A DNA stretch of 41,026 bases, taken from positions 1-41,026 of the forward strand of contig JABFWL010000287.1 of assembly GCA_013362315.1 (NCBI GenBank), given 5' to 3'. The translations under genes and the position numbers were made by a program. Source of the stretch: Catenulispora sp. Lineage in GTDB: Bacteria; Actinomycetota; Actinomycetes; Streptomycetales; Catenulisporaceae. The notes beneath the pieces were generated by a model. It saw only the letters and a program-made list of their open reading frames with translations, ran no database searches and was not told the DNA's origin. Below, piece by piece: positions 24,911 through 33,969 of the stretch (its first letter is position 1; each line of letters begins with the position of its first letter).

Positions 24911-26068
24911 ATGGCCCTGCCGAAGCCCATCCGCCTCTGGGGGCTGTCATTCGTCACCGCCGCCGTCGTGGCCGCCGGTGCCGTGGCGGCCTTCACCGCG
25001 GGTGCCGCCGGCAGCGGCACGATCACCGCCCGGTATGCCAAGACAGCGGACTGGGGCACCGGCTCCGCACCCGCCTCGACCACCGCACCGCCCTCGACGA
25101 CTACGCCACCCCCGACCGCCGCGGCCCCCTCGCCCAACACGCCGCCGACCGGCACGAGCACCGTTCCGCCCCCGAGCCCTGCCTCCGCGCCCAACAGCTC
25201 CGCCTACAAGTTCGCCCCCTACGTCGACACCACCCAACGCCAGGACCTCGGCGCCCTGGCCTCAGCAGCCGGCGTCAAGTACCTCACCGCAGGCTTCGTC
25301 CTCTCCGACAACGGCTGCACTCCCGCCTGGAACGGCAGCAGCGAAGACCCCGCCTTCACCGCCAGACTCAAAGCGGGCCTGTCCGACCTGCGCGCCCAGG
25401 GCGGTGACGCCATCGCGTCCTTCGGCGGCGCCAACGGCACCGAACTGGCCCTGGCCTGCCCCGACGAGACCAGCCTCAAGGCCGCCTACCGCACCGTCAT
25501 CGACGAGTACGACCTCACCCACCTCGACTTCGACATCGAAGGCACCGCCAGCGCGAACCAGCCCTCGACGACCCGCCGCTGGCAGGCCCTGGCTCAACTC
25601 CAGTCCGACTACGCCGCGGCGGGCAAGACCCTCGACATCTCCCTGACCCTGCCGGTCCTCCCCTCCGGCCTGACCCCGCAGGGAGTAGACGTGGTCTCCA
25701 CCGCAACCGCGACCGGCCTCAAACTCTCGGTCGTCAACATCATGGCCATGGACTACGGCGACTGGGCCGCCCCCAACCCCGCCAACCGCATGGGCTTCTT
25801 CGCCGAACAGGCCGCCCAATCCCTCCACGCCCAGCTCAAGCCCCTCTACCCGGCCACTCCCGACCCCCAACTGTGGGCCATGATCGGCATCACCCCCATG
25901 ATCGGCCCCAACGACACCGCCGGCGAAACCTTCCAACTCGCCGACGCCCAGACCCTCACTCGTTTCGCCACCCAGCACCATCTCGGCCGCCTGGCCATGT
26001 GGTCTCTGCCCCGCGATGCGAACTCCGCCTACGAGTTCTCGCACACCTTCGAGGCATTCACCGGCTGA
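24911..26068 (+). CDS. Secreted GH18 family (chitinase-like) protein
   Basis: The 385-residue protein has a signal peptide (positive MALPKPIRLW, hydrophobic 11-31), then a short stretch ITARYAKTADWGTG (38-51), a Pro/Thr/Ser linker to about 98, and a GH18 barrel. The catalytic motif HLDFDIEG holds Asp206, Asp208 and the acid Glu210, though the first Asp of the DxxDxDxE motif is Thr203. Downstream NIMAMDYG and MWSLPRD match the beta-6 and beta-8 motifs. It probably acts on chitin or a related GlcNAc polymer outside the cell. The stretch at 38-51 resembles the first strand of a CBM2 carbohydrate-binding domain and seems to be a remnant. No strong ribosome binding site is seen. Confidence 0.85.
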   Translation: MALPKPIRLWGLSFVTAAVVAAGAVAAFTAGAAGSGTITARYAKTADWGTGSAPASTTAPPSTTTPPPTAAAPSPNTPPTGTSTVPPPSPASAPNSSAYKFAPYVDTTQRQDLGALASAAGVKYLTAGFVLSDNGCTPAWNGSSEDPAFTARLKAGLSDLRAQGGDAIASFGGANGTELALACPDETSLKAAYRTVIDEYDLTHLDFDIEGTASANQPSTTRRWQALAQLQSDYAAAGKTLDISLTLPVLPSGLTPQGVDVVSTATATGLKLSVVNIMAMDYGDWAAPNPANRMGFFAEQAAQSLHAQLKPLYPATPDPQLWAMIGITPMIGPNDTAGETFQLADAQTLTRFATQHHLGRLAMWSLPRDANSAYEFSHTFEAFTG

Positions 26069-26159
26069 ACCGCCGCGCCCCCACCGTGAGCGGCCGGCGG
26101 GCCCCAGCCACCCGTCCAGGTCGGCGCCTGGTTCTGGCTTTCAGGACTCGACGTCCCGC

Positions 26160-27020
26160 CTACCACGACCTCGTCACCGCGACCAACCGCTCCCGCACCC
26201 GCACCACCGGCGCCGACCGCGACCGCTGCCCCCGCACCGCCACATAGACCGTGCGGATCGGCGGGATCTCCGGATCATCCAGCAGCACCAGCGTCCCGGC
26301 CGCCAGTGCCGGCGCGCACAGCGGGCGCGGCAGCACCGCGGCGCCGCAGCCGCTGACCGCCGCATCGAGAACGCCGCGCAGGTCGGGGATGACCAGCGCG
26401 GCGTCGGAGGGCGGTTTGGCGTCGTATACCGAGGACCAGTAGAGCCGTATGTAGGGAAGATCCTCTGCGAGGTCCAGCAGCGGTACGCGGTTCGTGCGGT
26501 CGAACGGCTTCCAGCGTGGTGCGCCGACCAGTGCGTACTCCTCGTCGGTGAGCGGCACCGCGCTGACGCCCGGCAGCCGGGGCCGGGAGGTGGCCAGGGT
26601 CAGGTCCAGGCGGCCGGCCGCCAGCCGGGCCAGCAGATCGTCGGTGCGGCCGGCCGCCACGACCACGCGAAGGCCCTCGTCCACCAACGGGGCGAGGGCC
26701 GGAAGCAGCAGGGTCGCGGTGAGAGAGGCCGGGCAGCCGATGCGGACCGGGCCCTGCGCGGCGGCCGGGACCAGCGCGTCCTGGGCGATCGCGGCGAGCG
26801 CGTCCAGATGCGGTGCCACCGAGCGCGCCAGGTCGTCGGCGGCGGCGGTGGGCGCCACGCCGCGCGGCAGCCGGACGAACAGCTCGCGGCCGACGCGCTG
26901 CTCCAGTGTCCGGATCTGCGCGGTGACGGCGGGCTGGGACAGGCCGAGGTCCGCGGCGGCCCGGGTCAGGGAGCCGGCGCGGTGGACGGCGAGGAACGTC
27001 CTCAGCAGCGCGAGATCCAT
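26160..27020 (-). CDS. LysR family transcriptional regulator
   Basis: The 286-residue protein has the N-terminal winged helix (MDLALLRTFLAVHRAGSL and AAADLGLSQPAVTAQIRTLE) and a C-terminal periplasmic-protein-like effector domain from about residue 90. The ATG at 27020 is preferred over the GTG at 27026 because a TATCCT -10 at 27034-27029 on the minus strand would begin transcription between them. Its target is unclear: both flanking genes are minus-strand regulators or the GH18 gene, so it may act elsewhere. Confidence 0.88.
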   Translation of the reverse strand: MDLALLRTFLAVHRAGSLTRAAADLGLSQPAVTAQIRTLEQRVGRELFVRLPRGVAPTAAADDLARSVAPHLDALAAIAQDALVPAAAQGPVRIGCPASLTATLLLPALAPLVDEGLRVVVAAGRTDDLLARLAAGRLDLTLATSRPRLPGVSAVPLTDEEYALVGAPRWKPFDRTNRVPLLDLAEDLPYIRLYWSSVYDAKPPSDAALVIPDLRGVLDAAVSGCGAAVLPRPLCAPALAAGTLVLLDDPEIPPIRTVYVAVRGQRSRSAPVVRVRERLVAVTRSW

Positions 27021-27123
27021 CGCCACCCAGGATAGGGGCTCCCAGCCCCGGCGAATCAGGGGTTTTCGGTCCAGGTGTCCGGCAGCCGCCGCGGTGGCCG
27101 CCGCAAGCCGGTACGGTCCCGGC

Positions 27124-27720
27124 TCACCCCTGCTCCAGCACCCGCAAGGCGGTCGCGACCAGCAGCTCGGTCAGCTCCTCGCCCTCGGGATATCCCGCGC
27201 TGCCCGGCGGCGCCGGATCAGCCTGCGGCTCCACCCGCCGCGCCACCGCGAACCCCTGCGCGATGGCGCCGAAGGCGGCGGAGGCCAGCACGTAGTCGAC
27301 GGGTCGCGGCCGCGGCCCGGCCAGCTGTCGCACGATGTCCCGCCGCAGCTTCACCGAGCGCTCCACCAGCTCCGCGGCGGCCAGCGAGGCGTGGTCGTTG
27401 GCGACCAGCTGGAACACCGCCTGGTGCCGACTCAGCACATCCACATAAGAACGCAGCAGCGTGTCCCGGTCCGGGGCGCTCGCCACGAGCACTTCGAACT
27501 CGTCGATCAGCGGCTGCGTGATCGACTTCAGCAGCTCCTGCTTGGACGCGTAGTGGTAGTACAGCGCGGCCTTCGTGATGCCGAGGCGGTCGGCGATCTC
27601 GCGCAGCGAGGTCTTCTCGTATCCGTGCAGCACGAACAGCTCCAGCGCGACCTGCTGGATGCGTTCCTTGGTGCCGACGGCGTCGTGCGCGGGACGGCTG
27701 TGCTCCATACCAGAAGCCAT
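27124..27720 (-). CDS. TetR family transcriptional repressor
   Basis: The protein has about 198 residues and the TetR helix-turn-helix (KERIQQVALELFVLHGYEKT, SLREIADRLGITKAALYYHY, SKQELL) followed by an all-helical ligand domain. Possible starts are ATG 27750, 27720 and 27708; 27720 has GGAA 6 nt upstream and was chosen. It is divergent from an MMPL exporter with a near-perfect palindrome in between, the normal layout of a repressor that controls an exporter and itself. The very long open frame on this strand beyond 27750 is a shadow of the MMPL gene. Confidence 0.9.
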   Translation of the reverse strand: MASGMEHSRPAHDAVGTKERIQQVALELFVLHGYEKTSLREIADRLGITKAALYYHYASKQELLKSITQPLIDEFEVLVASAPDRDTLLRSYVDVLSRHQAVFQLVANDHASLAAAELVERSVKLRRDIVRQLAGPRPRPVDYVLASAAFGAIAQGFAVARRVEPQADPAPPGSAGYPEGEELTELLVATALRVLEQG

Positions 27721-27786
27721 ACCCGATTCCGGCTGTGACTTGTGTCTCATGTGGCGAACCGGGGGCCCTTTCCGGGAACTTAGTCT

Positions 27787-27804
27787 ACTTGCCGCACGGT
27801 AAGT
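27787..27804. promoter_or_regulatory. Probable TetR operator for tetR and MMPL
   Basis: ACTTGCCG-CA-CGGTAAGT is an 18-bp palindrome with one mismatch per arm. It overlaps by one base TAGACT (minus strand, 27787-27782), a good -10 for the tetR gene. Confidence 0.65.
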
Positions 27805-27870
27805 TTGTGAAAGCTTGCACGAGATGTATCGCGTATCGAGAACAGAAACCGCCACCCAGGAGCTCTGCCC

Positions 27871-30078
27871 ATGTTCGGACGGCTCGGACGCTTCGTCGTC
27901 CACAACCCGTGGAAAGTCATCGTCGGCTGGATAGTGGCGGCCGTGGCGCTCGTCGCACTCGGCCCCTCCCTGTCCAGCGTCACCAACGACAACCAGTCCT
28001 CGTTCCTTCCGCACAAGTATGAGTCCGTGCAGGCCAAGGACGCCCTCGACAAGGCTTTCCCGTCCGCGTCCGGGCAGACCGCGACCATCGTGGTGCGGCC
28101 GGTCAGCGACGGCGCCACGCTGTCCCAGGCCGACCAGAAGAAGATCACCGATCTGGCCGCGACGGTGACCGGCGACAAGGTGGCCGGCATCGCCGGCGTG
28201 CAGGCCGGCCAGGTCGCCCCCAAGCAGACCTCCCAGCTGATGTTCGCCAAGCTCGTCGCCGACCAGGGCGATCAGAAGGCGAGCAGCGACGCGGTCAAGG
28301 CGCTGCGCGCCGACCTGGCCGCCAAGCTCAACGGCAGCGGCCTGAAGGCCGAGGTCACCGGCGACGCCGCGATGGGCCTGGACACCCAGGACTCCTCCAA
28401 CAAGGCCACCAGCATCGTCATGATGGCCACCCTGCTGCTGATCATCGTGCTGATGGGCTTCATCTTCCGCGGCGTGATCGCGGTGCTGCTGCCGATCCTG
28501 TCGGTGTTCCTGGTGATGATGGTCTCCCAGCCGGTCATCGCGCTGATGTCCAAGGCGTTCGGCCTGCACGTGCAGTCGTTCCTGGAGATCATGCTCGTCG
28601 TCGTGCTGTTCGGGATCGGCACCGACTACATCGTGTTCCTGCTGTTCCGGCTCCGGGAGCGGCTGCGGGCCGGCGACACCATCGAGGAGGCCGTGGTCAC
28701 CACGGTCGAGCGGGTCGGCGAGGCCATCGCCTCGGCGGCGGCCGCCGTCATCATCGCCTTCAGCGCCCTGGCCCTGGCCACCTTCAAGGCCTTCACCTCC
28801 CTCGGCCCGGCGCTGGCGATCGCGGTGTTCGTGATGCTGCTGGCCGGCCTGACCCTGGTGCCGGCGCTGATGGTGAAGCTGGGCACGAAGATCTTCTGGC
28901 CGGGCAAGAAGTGGCGGCGGATCCCCAGCGCCGGTCCCGCGCGCCGGGCCGGCAACCTGGTCGGTGCGAAGCCGCTGGCGGTCACGCTGGTGTCGTTCGT
29001 CATCATGGCGGGCCTGGCGATCGGTGCGGTCGGCTTCAAGGCCGACTACGACCAGCAGGCGCAGCTGCCGGCGAATGTCGAGTCCACCAAGGCGATCAAG
29101 GACATGCAGGCCGGCGGGTTCCCCCAGGGCGCCACGGCCGCGACCGACGTCATCGTCACCGCCACCGACGGCAAGCCGCTGGACAAGGCGGCGCTGGAGC
29201 AGTACGCGCAGCGCGTCGGCGCGGCCTCGCCGGAGATGGGCGGCGTGATGCCGTTCCCGGCCCGCGACGGCAAGCCGGCGCAGAACGTCGCCTACAACGC
29301 CGACGGCACCGCCGCGCACATCCAGGTGCTGACCAAGGACTCGCCGTTCGCCGCCAAGGCGATGAGCGCCGTCAACGGCCCGCTGAAGAACCTGGCGCAC
29401 TCCGCCGCTCCGGCCGGGAGCACGGCCCTGGTCGGCGGGGCGACCGCGGCGCTGTCCGACATCCAGGCCGCGAACAGCCGCGACCTGAGCGTCATCCTGC
29501 CGGTGGCCGCCGCGCTGATCTTCCTGGTGCTGGCCCTGCAGCTGCGCGCGCTGGTGGCGCCGCTGTACCTGATGGTCGCGGTGGGCCTGGGCTACGCCGG
29601 CACCCTCGGCGCCTCGGTCCTGATGTTCCAGAACCTGCAGGGCAAGCCCGGCATGATGTTCATGCTGCCGGTCATGGTCTACCTGTTCGTGGTGGCGATC
29701 GGCACTGACTACAACATCCTGATGATCTCCCGGCTGCGGGAGGAGGCCCGCGAGGGCAACCCGCCGCGCCGGGCGGCCGCGCTGGCCGTGGAGCACGCCG
29801 GGCCCTCGGTGGCCTCGGCCGGCCTGATCCTGGCCGGCACCTTCGCCTCGCTGATGCTGGGCGGGCTGGCCATGATGCAGCAGATCGGCTTCGCGGTGTC
29901 GGTCGGCATCAGCATCGCGGCGTTCCTGATGTCGATGTTCCTGGTGCCGGCGTTCACCGCGCTGATCGGGGACAAGGCCTGGTGGCCCGGCCACAAGATG
30001 GTCGGCGGGAACGCCCACGGCGGCGAGCCGCCGGTCGGCCACTACGACGAGGACATGGTGGGCGCCGGGGTGCGATAG
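27871..30078 (+). CDS. MMPL/RND-family exporter
   Basis: The 735-residue protein has the 12-helix RND-like plan of MmpL/YdfJ transporters: one N-terminal helix, an external domain (about 40-170), five helices, a cytoplasmic link near 355-365, helix 7, a second external domain, and five helices. Each half has the proton-relay motif (GIGTDYIVFLLFRLRER and IGTDYNILMISRLREE). Substrates are usually lipids, glycolipids or drugs. AGGAG precedes the ATG. The TetR gene and palindrome upstream suggest induction by its substrate. A terminator follows the stop. Confidence 0.92.
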   Translation: MFGRLGRFVVHNPWKVIVGWIVAAVALVALGPSLSSVTNDNQSSFLPHKYESVQAKDALDKAFPSASGQTATIVVRPVSDGATLSQADQKKITDLAATVTGDKVAGIAGVQAGQVAPKQTSQLMFAKLVADQGDQKASSDAVKALRADLAAKLNGSGLKAEVTGDAAMGLDTQDSSNKATSIVMMATLLLIIVLMGFIFRGVIAVLLPILSVFLVMMVSQPVIALMSKAFGLHVQSFLEIMLVVVLFGIGTDYIVFLLFRLRERLRAGDTIEEAVVTTVERVGEAIASAAAAVIIAFSALALATFKAFTSLGPALAIAVFVMLLAGLTLVPALMVKLGTKIFWPGKKWRRIPSAGPARRAGNLVGAKPLAVTLVSFVIMAGLAIGAVGFKADYDQQAQLPANVESTKAIKDMQAGGFPQGATAATDVIVTATDGKPLDKAALEQYAQRVGAASPEMGGVMPFPARDGKPAQNVAYNADGTAAHIQVLTKDSPFAAKAMSAVNGPLKNLAHSAAPAGSTALVGGATAALSDIQAANSRDLSVILPVAAALIFLVLALQLRALVAPLYLMVAVGLGYAGTLGASVLMFQNLQGKPGMMFMLPVMVYLFVVAIGTDYNILMISRLREEAREGNPPRRAAALAVEHAGPSVASAGLILAGTFASLMLGGLAMMQQIGFAVSVGISIAAFLMSMFLVPAFTALIGDKAWWPGHKMVGGNAHGGEPPVGHYDEDMVGAGVR

Positions 30079-30104
30079 GCGCCGTCTTCCTGCTGGAGAA
30101 CAAA

Positions 30105-30143
30105 GCCCCGCTGTCACTCCCCGTGACAGCGGGGCGCTTCTTT
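30105..30143 (+). terminator. Terminator after the MMPL gene
   Basis: A perfect 13-bp stem (GCCCCGCTGTCAC at 30105-30117 with 30123-30135, loop TCCCC) is followed by GCTTCTTT. Confidence 0.85.
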
Positions 30144-30201
30144 CCCGCCCACTTCCCATAGCCACGCGTCAAGGAGCCGCTGCACGGCGCAGTCGTTCTC
30201 T

Positions 30202-30207
30202 TATGCT
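30202..30207 (+). promoter_or_regulatory. -10 hexamer TATGCT of a leaderless promoter
   Basis: TATGCT ends 6 nt before the ATG at 30214 of the aminopeptidase gene, without a ribosome binding site. Confidence 0.45.
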
Positions 30208-30213
30208 CAGTAC

Positions 30214-31515
30214 ATGCCGATATTCGATCGCGCCCACACGGACGACCTCCTGACCTTCCTCGCGGCCTCTCCGACCCCGTACCACGCGGTCCGGAACGCG
30301 GCCGCCCGGCTGGACGCCGCGGGCTTCCGCCAGCTGCGGCAGACGGCGGGCTGGGAGACGGCCGGCCCAGGCGGCTATTACGTGATCCGGGGCGCGGCGC
30401 TGATCGCCTGGCACGTGCCGGAAGGCGCCGCGCCGCACGCCGGCTTCCGCGTGCTCGGCGCGCACACCGACTCCCCGAACCTGCGGGTCAAGCCGCTGCC
30501 CGACACCGGGGTCGCGGGCTTCCGCCAGGTGGCGGTGGAGCTCTACGGCGGGCCGCTGCTGAACTCCTGGCTCGATCGCGACCTGGGCCTGGCCGGCCGG
30601 CTGGTGTTGCGCGGAGGCGACGCCACCCTGGTGCACGTGGACCGGGCGCTGATGCGGGTGCCGCAGCTGGCGGTGCACCTGGACCGCGGCGTCAACGACA
30701 CCGGGCTGCTGCTGGACAAGCAGCAGCACCTGACCCCGGTCTGGGGCCTGGGCCCGTTCGAGGACGGGGCCCTGCTGGAGTTCGCGGCCAAGGAGGCCGG
30801 GGTCGCCGCCGCCGACGTCCTGGGCTGGGACCTGATGCTGCACGACGTCACTCCGCCCACCTACCTGGGCCGCGACCAGGAGATGATCGCCGCTCCCCGG
30901 ATGGACAACCTGGTCTCGGTGCACGCCGGCGTGCAGGCGCTGATCGCCGCGACCGCCGGCGGCGGCGCGTACGGCCCGGCCGCGCCGATCCCGGTCCTGG
31001 CCGCCATCGACCACGAGGAGACCGGCAGCGAGTCGGACACCGGCGCCGGCGGCCCGCTGCTGGGCACCGTCCTGAGCCGCGTCGTCCACAGCCAGCTGGC
31101 CGGCAGCTCCGACGACTACGCCCGGGCCCTGGCCGCGACCGTGTGCATGTCCAGTGACATGAGCCACGCGGTGCACCCGAACTACCCCGAGCGCCACGAG
31201 CCCGGCCACCGCCCGCGGCTGAACGCCGGGCCGGCGCTGAAGATCAACGTCAACCAGCGCTACGCCACCGACGGCCTCGGCCGGGCGATCTGGACCGACG
31301 TGTGCGAGCGCGCGGGCATCCCGAGCCAGTACTTCGTGAGCAAGAACTCGATGCCGTGCGGCACCACGATCGGGCCGATCACCGCGGCGAAGCTCGGGGT
31401 GACGACGTTCGACGTCGGCATCACCTCGCTGTCGATGCACTCGGCGCGGGAGCTCGGCGGGGCGGATGACCCGTTCCTGCTGGCGTCGGCGGCGACGGTG
31501 TTCTTCGGTGAGTAA
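30214..31515 (+). CDS. M18 family aminopeptidase (ApeB-like)
   Basis: The 433-residue cytosolic zinc aminopeptidase of the aspartyl aminopeptidase family removes N-terminal residues, preferably acidic ones. Metal and catalytic motifs are all present: GAHTDSPNL (His and catalytic Asp), PRMDNL (bridging Asp), DHEETGS (catalytic Glu and metal Glu), SSDMSHAVHPNY and the C-terminal SMHSARE (His). The start ATG at 30214 fits a leaderless -10. Length is normal and nothing is odd. It is a single-gene unit between the MMPL terminator and the methyltransferase gene on the opposite strand. Confidence 0.95.
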   Translation: MPIFDRAHTDDLLTFLAASPTPYHAVRNAAARLDAAGFRQLRQTAGWETAGPGGYYVIRGAALIAWHVPEGAAPHAGFRVLGAHTDSPNLRVKPLPDTGVAGFRQVAVELYGGPLLNSWLDRDLGLAGRLVLRGGDATLVHVDRALMRVPQLAVHLDRGVNDTGLLLDKQQHLTPVWGLGPFEDGALLEFAAKEAGVAAADVLGWDLMLHDVTPPTYLGRDQEMIAAPRMDNLVSVHAGVQALIAATAGGGAYGPAAPIPVLAAIDHEETGSESDTGAGGPLLGTVLSRVVHSQLAGSSDDYARALAATVCMSSDMSHAVHPNYPERHEPGHRPRLNAGPALKINVNQRYATDGLGRAIWTDVCERAGIPSQYFVSKNSMPCGTTIGPITAAKLGVTTFDVGITSLSMHSARELGGADDPFLLASAATVFFGE

Positions 31516-31521
31516 GGGCTC

Positions 31522-32328
31522 TTAGCCGCAGTCGTCCGCTCGTACTCGCTGAGCTCGGCGGCGCACGCCTTCCACCGTGGAGGAACTCGCGCGCCGCCGG
31601 AACGCGGCCAACGTGTACACCGGATCCGGCCGCTCGACGTCCTGGTCCGGCAACGCTGCCAACTGTCGGCAGAGTTCTGCGATCGCCTCCGGATCCGCGT
31701 TGCGGCTCCAGGATAATCGCTCCCGGACCGCGTGCGCCCAAGCCTGCGGCGTCCGCCCCTGGCCATGGCCCACATATCCGGCCGTGGCGGCGAACTCCAA
31801 GCCGGCCTCGGCAGCGATCGCCCGTACCAGCTCGAAGCTGTCGGTCGGCTCCGGAGCGAGATCGCGACGCGCCGCCTGGAGCAGCGCCCCGACATCGCTC
31901 GCGGTGCTGAAGGCGGCCGAGTTCTTGTCCACGCTCGTCACCAGCACTCCGCCAGGCCGCAGAACACGGGCCGCCTCGCCGATCGCCGCCTCCACCACCG
32001 GTGCGTCCACCAGATGCAGCAGCCACATGAACGTCACCGCGTCCGCCACGCCGGCCGCGATCGGCAGCCGCGTGGCGTCACCGCGCGCCACGGCGTTCAG
32101 CCGGGGCCGCGCCAGGGCGAGCATCCCGGCCGAGTAGTCGACGCCGATCACCATGCGGCCCGGCCGCTTCAGCAGCTCCGAGACGATTCCGGTGCCGCAG
32201 GCCACGTCCACCAGCACGGCGGCGTCCGCAGGCACCAGTTCCGACAGTGCAGCCGCGGCGGCCTCGGCTCGCTCCAGACCTCCGCGTGTCTCGTCGTACC
32301 GGGCCGCTTCGAGATCGTAATCAAGCAC
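31522..32328 (-). CDS. SAM-dependent methyltransferase (class I)
   Basis: The 268-residue protein has motif I VLVDVACGTGIVS, the motif II acidic residue in VIGVDYSAGML, DAVTFMWLLHLV, and the post-motif LRPGGVLVTSV, all typical of Methyltransf_11/25 proteins. The substrate is unknown. The GTG at 32328 was chosen since the family begins at LDYDLEAARYDETRG and TATCGT ends 6 nt upstream on the minus strand. The much longer upstream open frame has no support. Confidence 0.88.
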   Translation of the reverse strand: MLDYDLEAARYDETRGGLERAEAAAAALSELVPADAAVLVDVACGTGIVSELLKRPGRMVIGVDYSAGMLALARPRLNAVARGDATRLPIAAGVADAVTFMWLLHLVDAPVVEAAIGEAARVLRPGGVLVTSVDKNSAAFSTASDVGALLQAARRDLAPEPTDSFELVRAIAAEAGLEFAATAGYVGHGQGRTPQAWAHAVRERLSWSRNADPEAIAELCRQLAALPDQDVERPDPVYTLAAFRRRASSSTVEGVRRRAQRVRADDCG

Positions 32329-32334
32329 GCCCCG

Positions 32335-32340
32335 ACGATA
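32335..32340 (-). promoter_or_regulatory. -10 hexamer TATCGT of a leaderless promoter
   Basis: On the minus strand TATCGT ends 6 nt before the GTG at 32328 of the methyltransferase gene. Confidence 0.4.
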
Positions 32341-32460
32341 CGGCGCACCTAACGTGCGCGCCGATGAGTTTCGGCTGCCCTGGTCGTCTGAACCCACGAC
32401 AAGGACACGACTGTGGCAAAAGAGCGCCAGAGCGCCACCACCGCGACCAAGGAGCAGACC

Positions 32461-32871
32461 ATGTCCGACCTCATCACCGTCTCCGTCACCCGCATCGTCA
32501 ACGCCTCCTGCGACAAGGCCTGGCGTGCCGAGACCGAGCCCCGGTACTTCGAGCAGTGGTTCGGCGCCAAGCCCGGCTCGGTCCGCGCCGACCTGCGGAC
32601 CGGCGGCACGTGGAGCGCGACCGTCACCCCCGGCGGCCAGGAGGTCGAGCTCGAAGGCCGCTACGTCGAGGTCGTGGAGAACCGCCGCGTCGTCATGACC
32701 ATCCCCAACGGCCCCGAGATGCTCGACGTGGCCGTCGACTTCACGGACCTCGGCGACGGCCGCACCGAGGTCACCACCAGCACCCGGGTCGCGGCCGAGG
32801 CCAAGGCGATCGTCGAGGAGACGGCCGGCGGGATCCTCGCCGAGGTCGCCAAGATCGCCGAAGCCCTGTGA
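32461..32871 (+). CDS. SRPBCC / AHSA1-like protein
   Basis: The 136-residue protein has the helix-grip fold of the START/Bet v1-like superfamily: VTRIVNASCDKAWRAET, YFEQWFGAK, GGTWSATVTPGG and a long C-terminal helix (AKAIVEETAGGILAEVAKIA). Members bind small hydrophobic ligands or act as AHSA1-like cochaperones. The ATG at 32461 follows GGAG by 6 nt; a GTG at 32413 with AAGGA at 32401-32405 would add 16 residues of no known domain. It ends at a 15-bp hairpin. Confidence 0.82.
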   Translation: MSDLITVSVTRIVNASCDKAWRAETEPRYFEQWFGAKPGSVRADLRTGGTWSATVTPGGQEVELEGRYVEVVENRRVVMTIPNGPEMLDVAVDFTDLGDGRTEVTTSTRVAAEAKAIVEETAGGILAEVAKIAEAL

Positions 32872-32890
32872 GCTGCTCGCGAACCTGACC

Positions 32891-32926
32891 GTCGCGTGCG
32901 TACTCCGCACAGAGTACGTACGCGAC
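32891..32926 (+). terminator. Terminator after the SRPBCC gene
   Basis: A 15-bp stem (32891-32905 with 32912-32926, one G-T wobble, loop CGCACA) lies 19 bp past the stop; only a weak pyrimidine run follows. Confidence 0.6.
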
Positions 32927-33010
32927 CTCCCCCAGCCGGACGTCCTCCCACGCGCGCATGACGCAGGATCGCGGTAAGCAGGAACCAGGACCCCGACGCA
33001 GGGAGAACCC

Positions 33011-33874
33011 ATGCAACCGCGCACCTTCCGCTTCGCCGTCGTGGCGGCGCTGGCGCCGACCGCCCAGGACTGGCAGCAGTTGGCCCGGCGCGCCGAACAC
33101 CTCGGTTACAGCACCCTGCTGACCCCGGACACGCTGACCACGCTGGAGCCGTTCACCGCGCTCACCGCCGCGGCCGCGGTCACCGACACGCTGCGCGTCG
33201 GCACCTTCGTGCTGCCCGCGCCCTTCTACACACCCTCGGAGATCGCCTGGCGCGCGCTGGCGCTCGACCTGCTTTCCGGCGGCCGCCTCGACCTGGGGCT
33301 CGGGGCCGGGCGGCCGGCGGCCGAGACCGAGGTGGTGCACCGCGAACGTCCCTTCGGCACCCCGGCCGAGCGCATCAAGCAGCTCTCCGACGCCATCCGC
33401 ATCGTCAAGCAGGAGGTCGCCGCCGCGGCCGAGGGCCGTTCGCTGCTCAAGCCGGTCCAGCGCCCGCACCCGCCGATCCTGCTCGCCGCCGCCGGCCGCC
33501 GCATGTTCCAGCTCGCCGCCGCCGAGGCCGACATCATCACCCTCGGCCTGGACCCGCGCACCTCCGAGGAGGGCCTGGCCGAGAAGGTCGCCGAGCTGCG
33601 GGCCATCGCCGGGTCCCGCTTCGACGACATCGAGCTGAACTTCAACGTCTCCGGAGTCGGCACCGACCTGCCCGACTTCCTGCGCCACCAGATGGGCGTC
33701 GATCCGGCCGAGCTGGTCAAGACCGGCGCCCCGGCCGTCCTGACCGGCACCCCCGCGGAGATGGCCGACAAGCTCCGCCGCCGCCGCGACGAGCTGGGCA
33801 TCTCCTACATCGCCGTGAACGGCATGTTCATGGAGCAGCTGGCGCCGGTGGTGGAGCTGCTGGCCGGTACCTGA
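33011..33874 (+). CDS. LLM-class F420-dependent oxidoreductase
   Basis: The 287-residue TIM-barrel enzyme is of the luciferase-like group that typically uses coenzyme F420 in actinobacteria. It shows FRFAVVAALAPTAQDWQQLA at the first strand/helix, TLRVGTFVLPAPFYTP, GRLDLGLGAGRP, the PILLAAAGRRM strand, and a C-terminal VLTGTPAEMADKLRRRRDEL. The GAGR and LLAAAG motifs are usual for the MSMEG-type branch with the name TIGR03621-like, but the substrate is unknown. GGGAG stands 5 nt before the ATG. A hairpin follows. Confidence 0.9.
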   Translation: MQPRTFRFAVVAALAPTAQDWQQLARRAEHLGYSTLLTPDTLTTLEPFTALTAAAAVTDTLRVGTFVLPAPFYTPSEIAWRALALDLLSGGRLDLGLGAGRPAAETEVVHRERPFGTPAERIKQLSDAIRIVKQEVAAAAEGRSLLKPVQRPHPPILLAAAGRRMFQLAAAEADIITLGLDPRTSEEGLAEKVAELRAIAGSRFDDIELNFNVSGVGTDLPDFLRHQMGVDPAELVKTGAPAVLTGTPAEMADKLRRRRDELGISYIAVNGMFMEQLAPVVELLAGT

Positions 33875-33969
33875 GGCTCGGCCGGTGCGGGAACGGCGAA
33901 ACGTTCAGTGCCATCTGGACCTGCCACGGCTCTTCGAGGAACCCGGGAGCCGCGAGCGCCTGTCACCCA

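Noticed and set aside
27750-30165. Very long minus-strand open frame opposite the MMPL gene, in frame with TetR
   Set aside because: Its composition (His/Gln/Arg/Asp-rich) is that of an antisense frame in high-GC DNA, while the plus strand encodes a full MMPL protein. Only the part up to 27720 is a real TetR gene.
32329-33024. Long N-terminal extension of the methyltransferase frame
   Set aside because: It lies antisense to the SRPBCC gene and reads as Gly/Asp/Val-rich shadow; the family start and a -10 fit GTG 32328.
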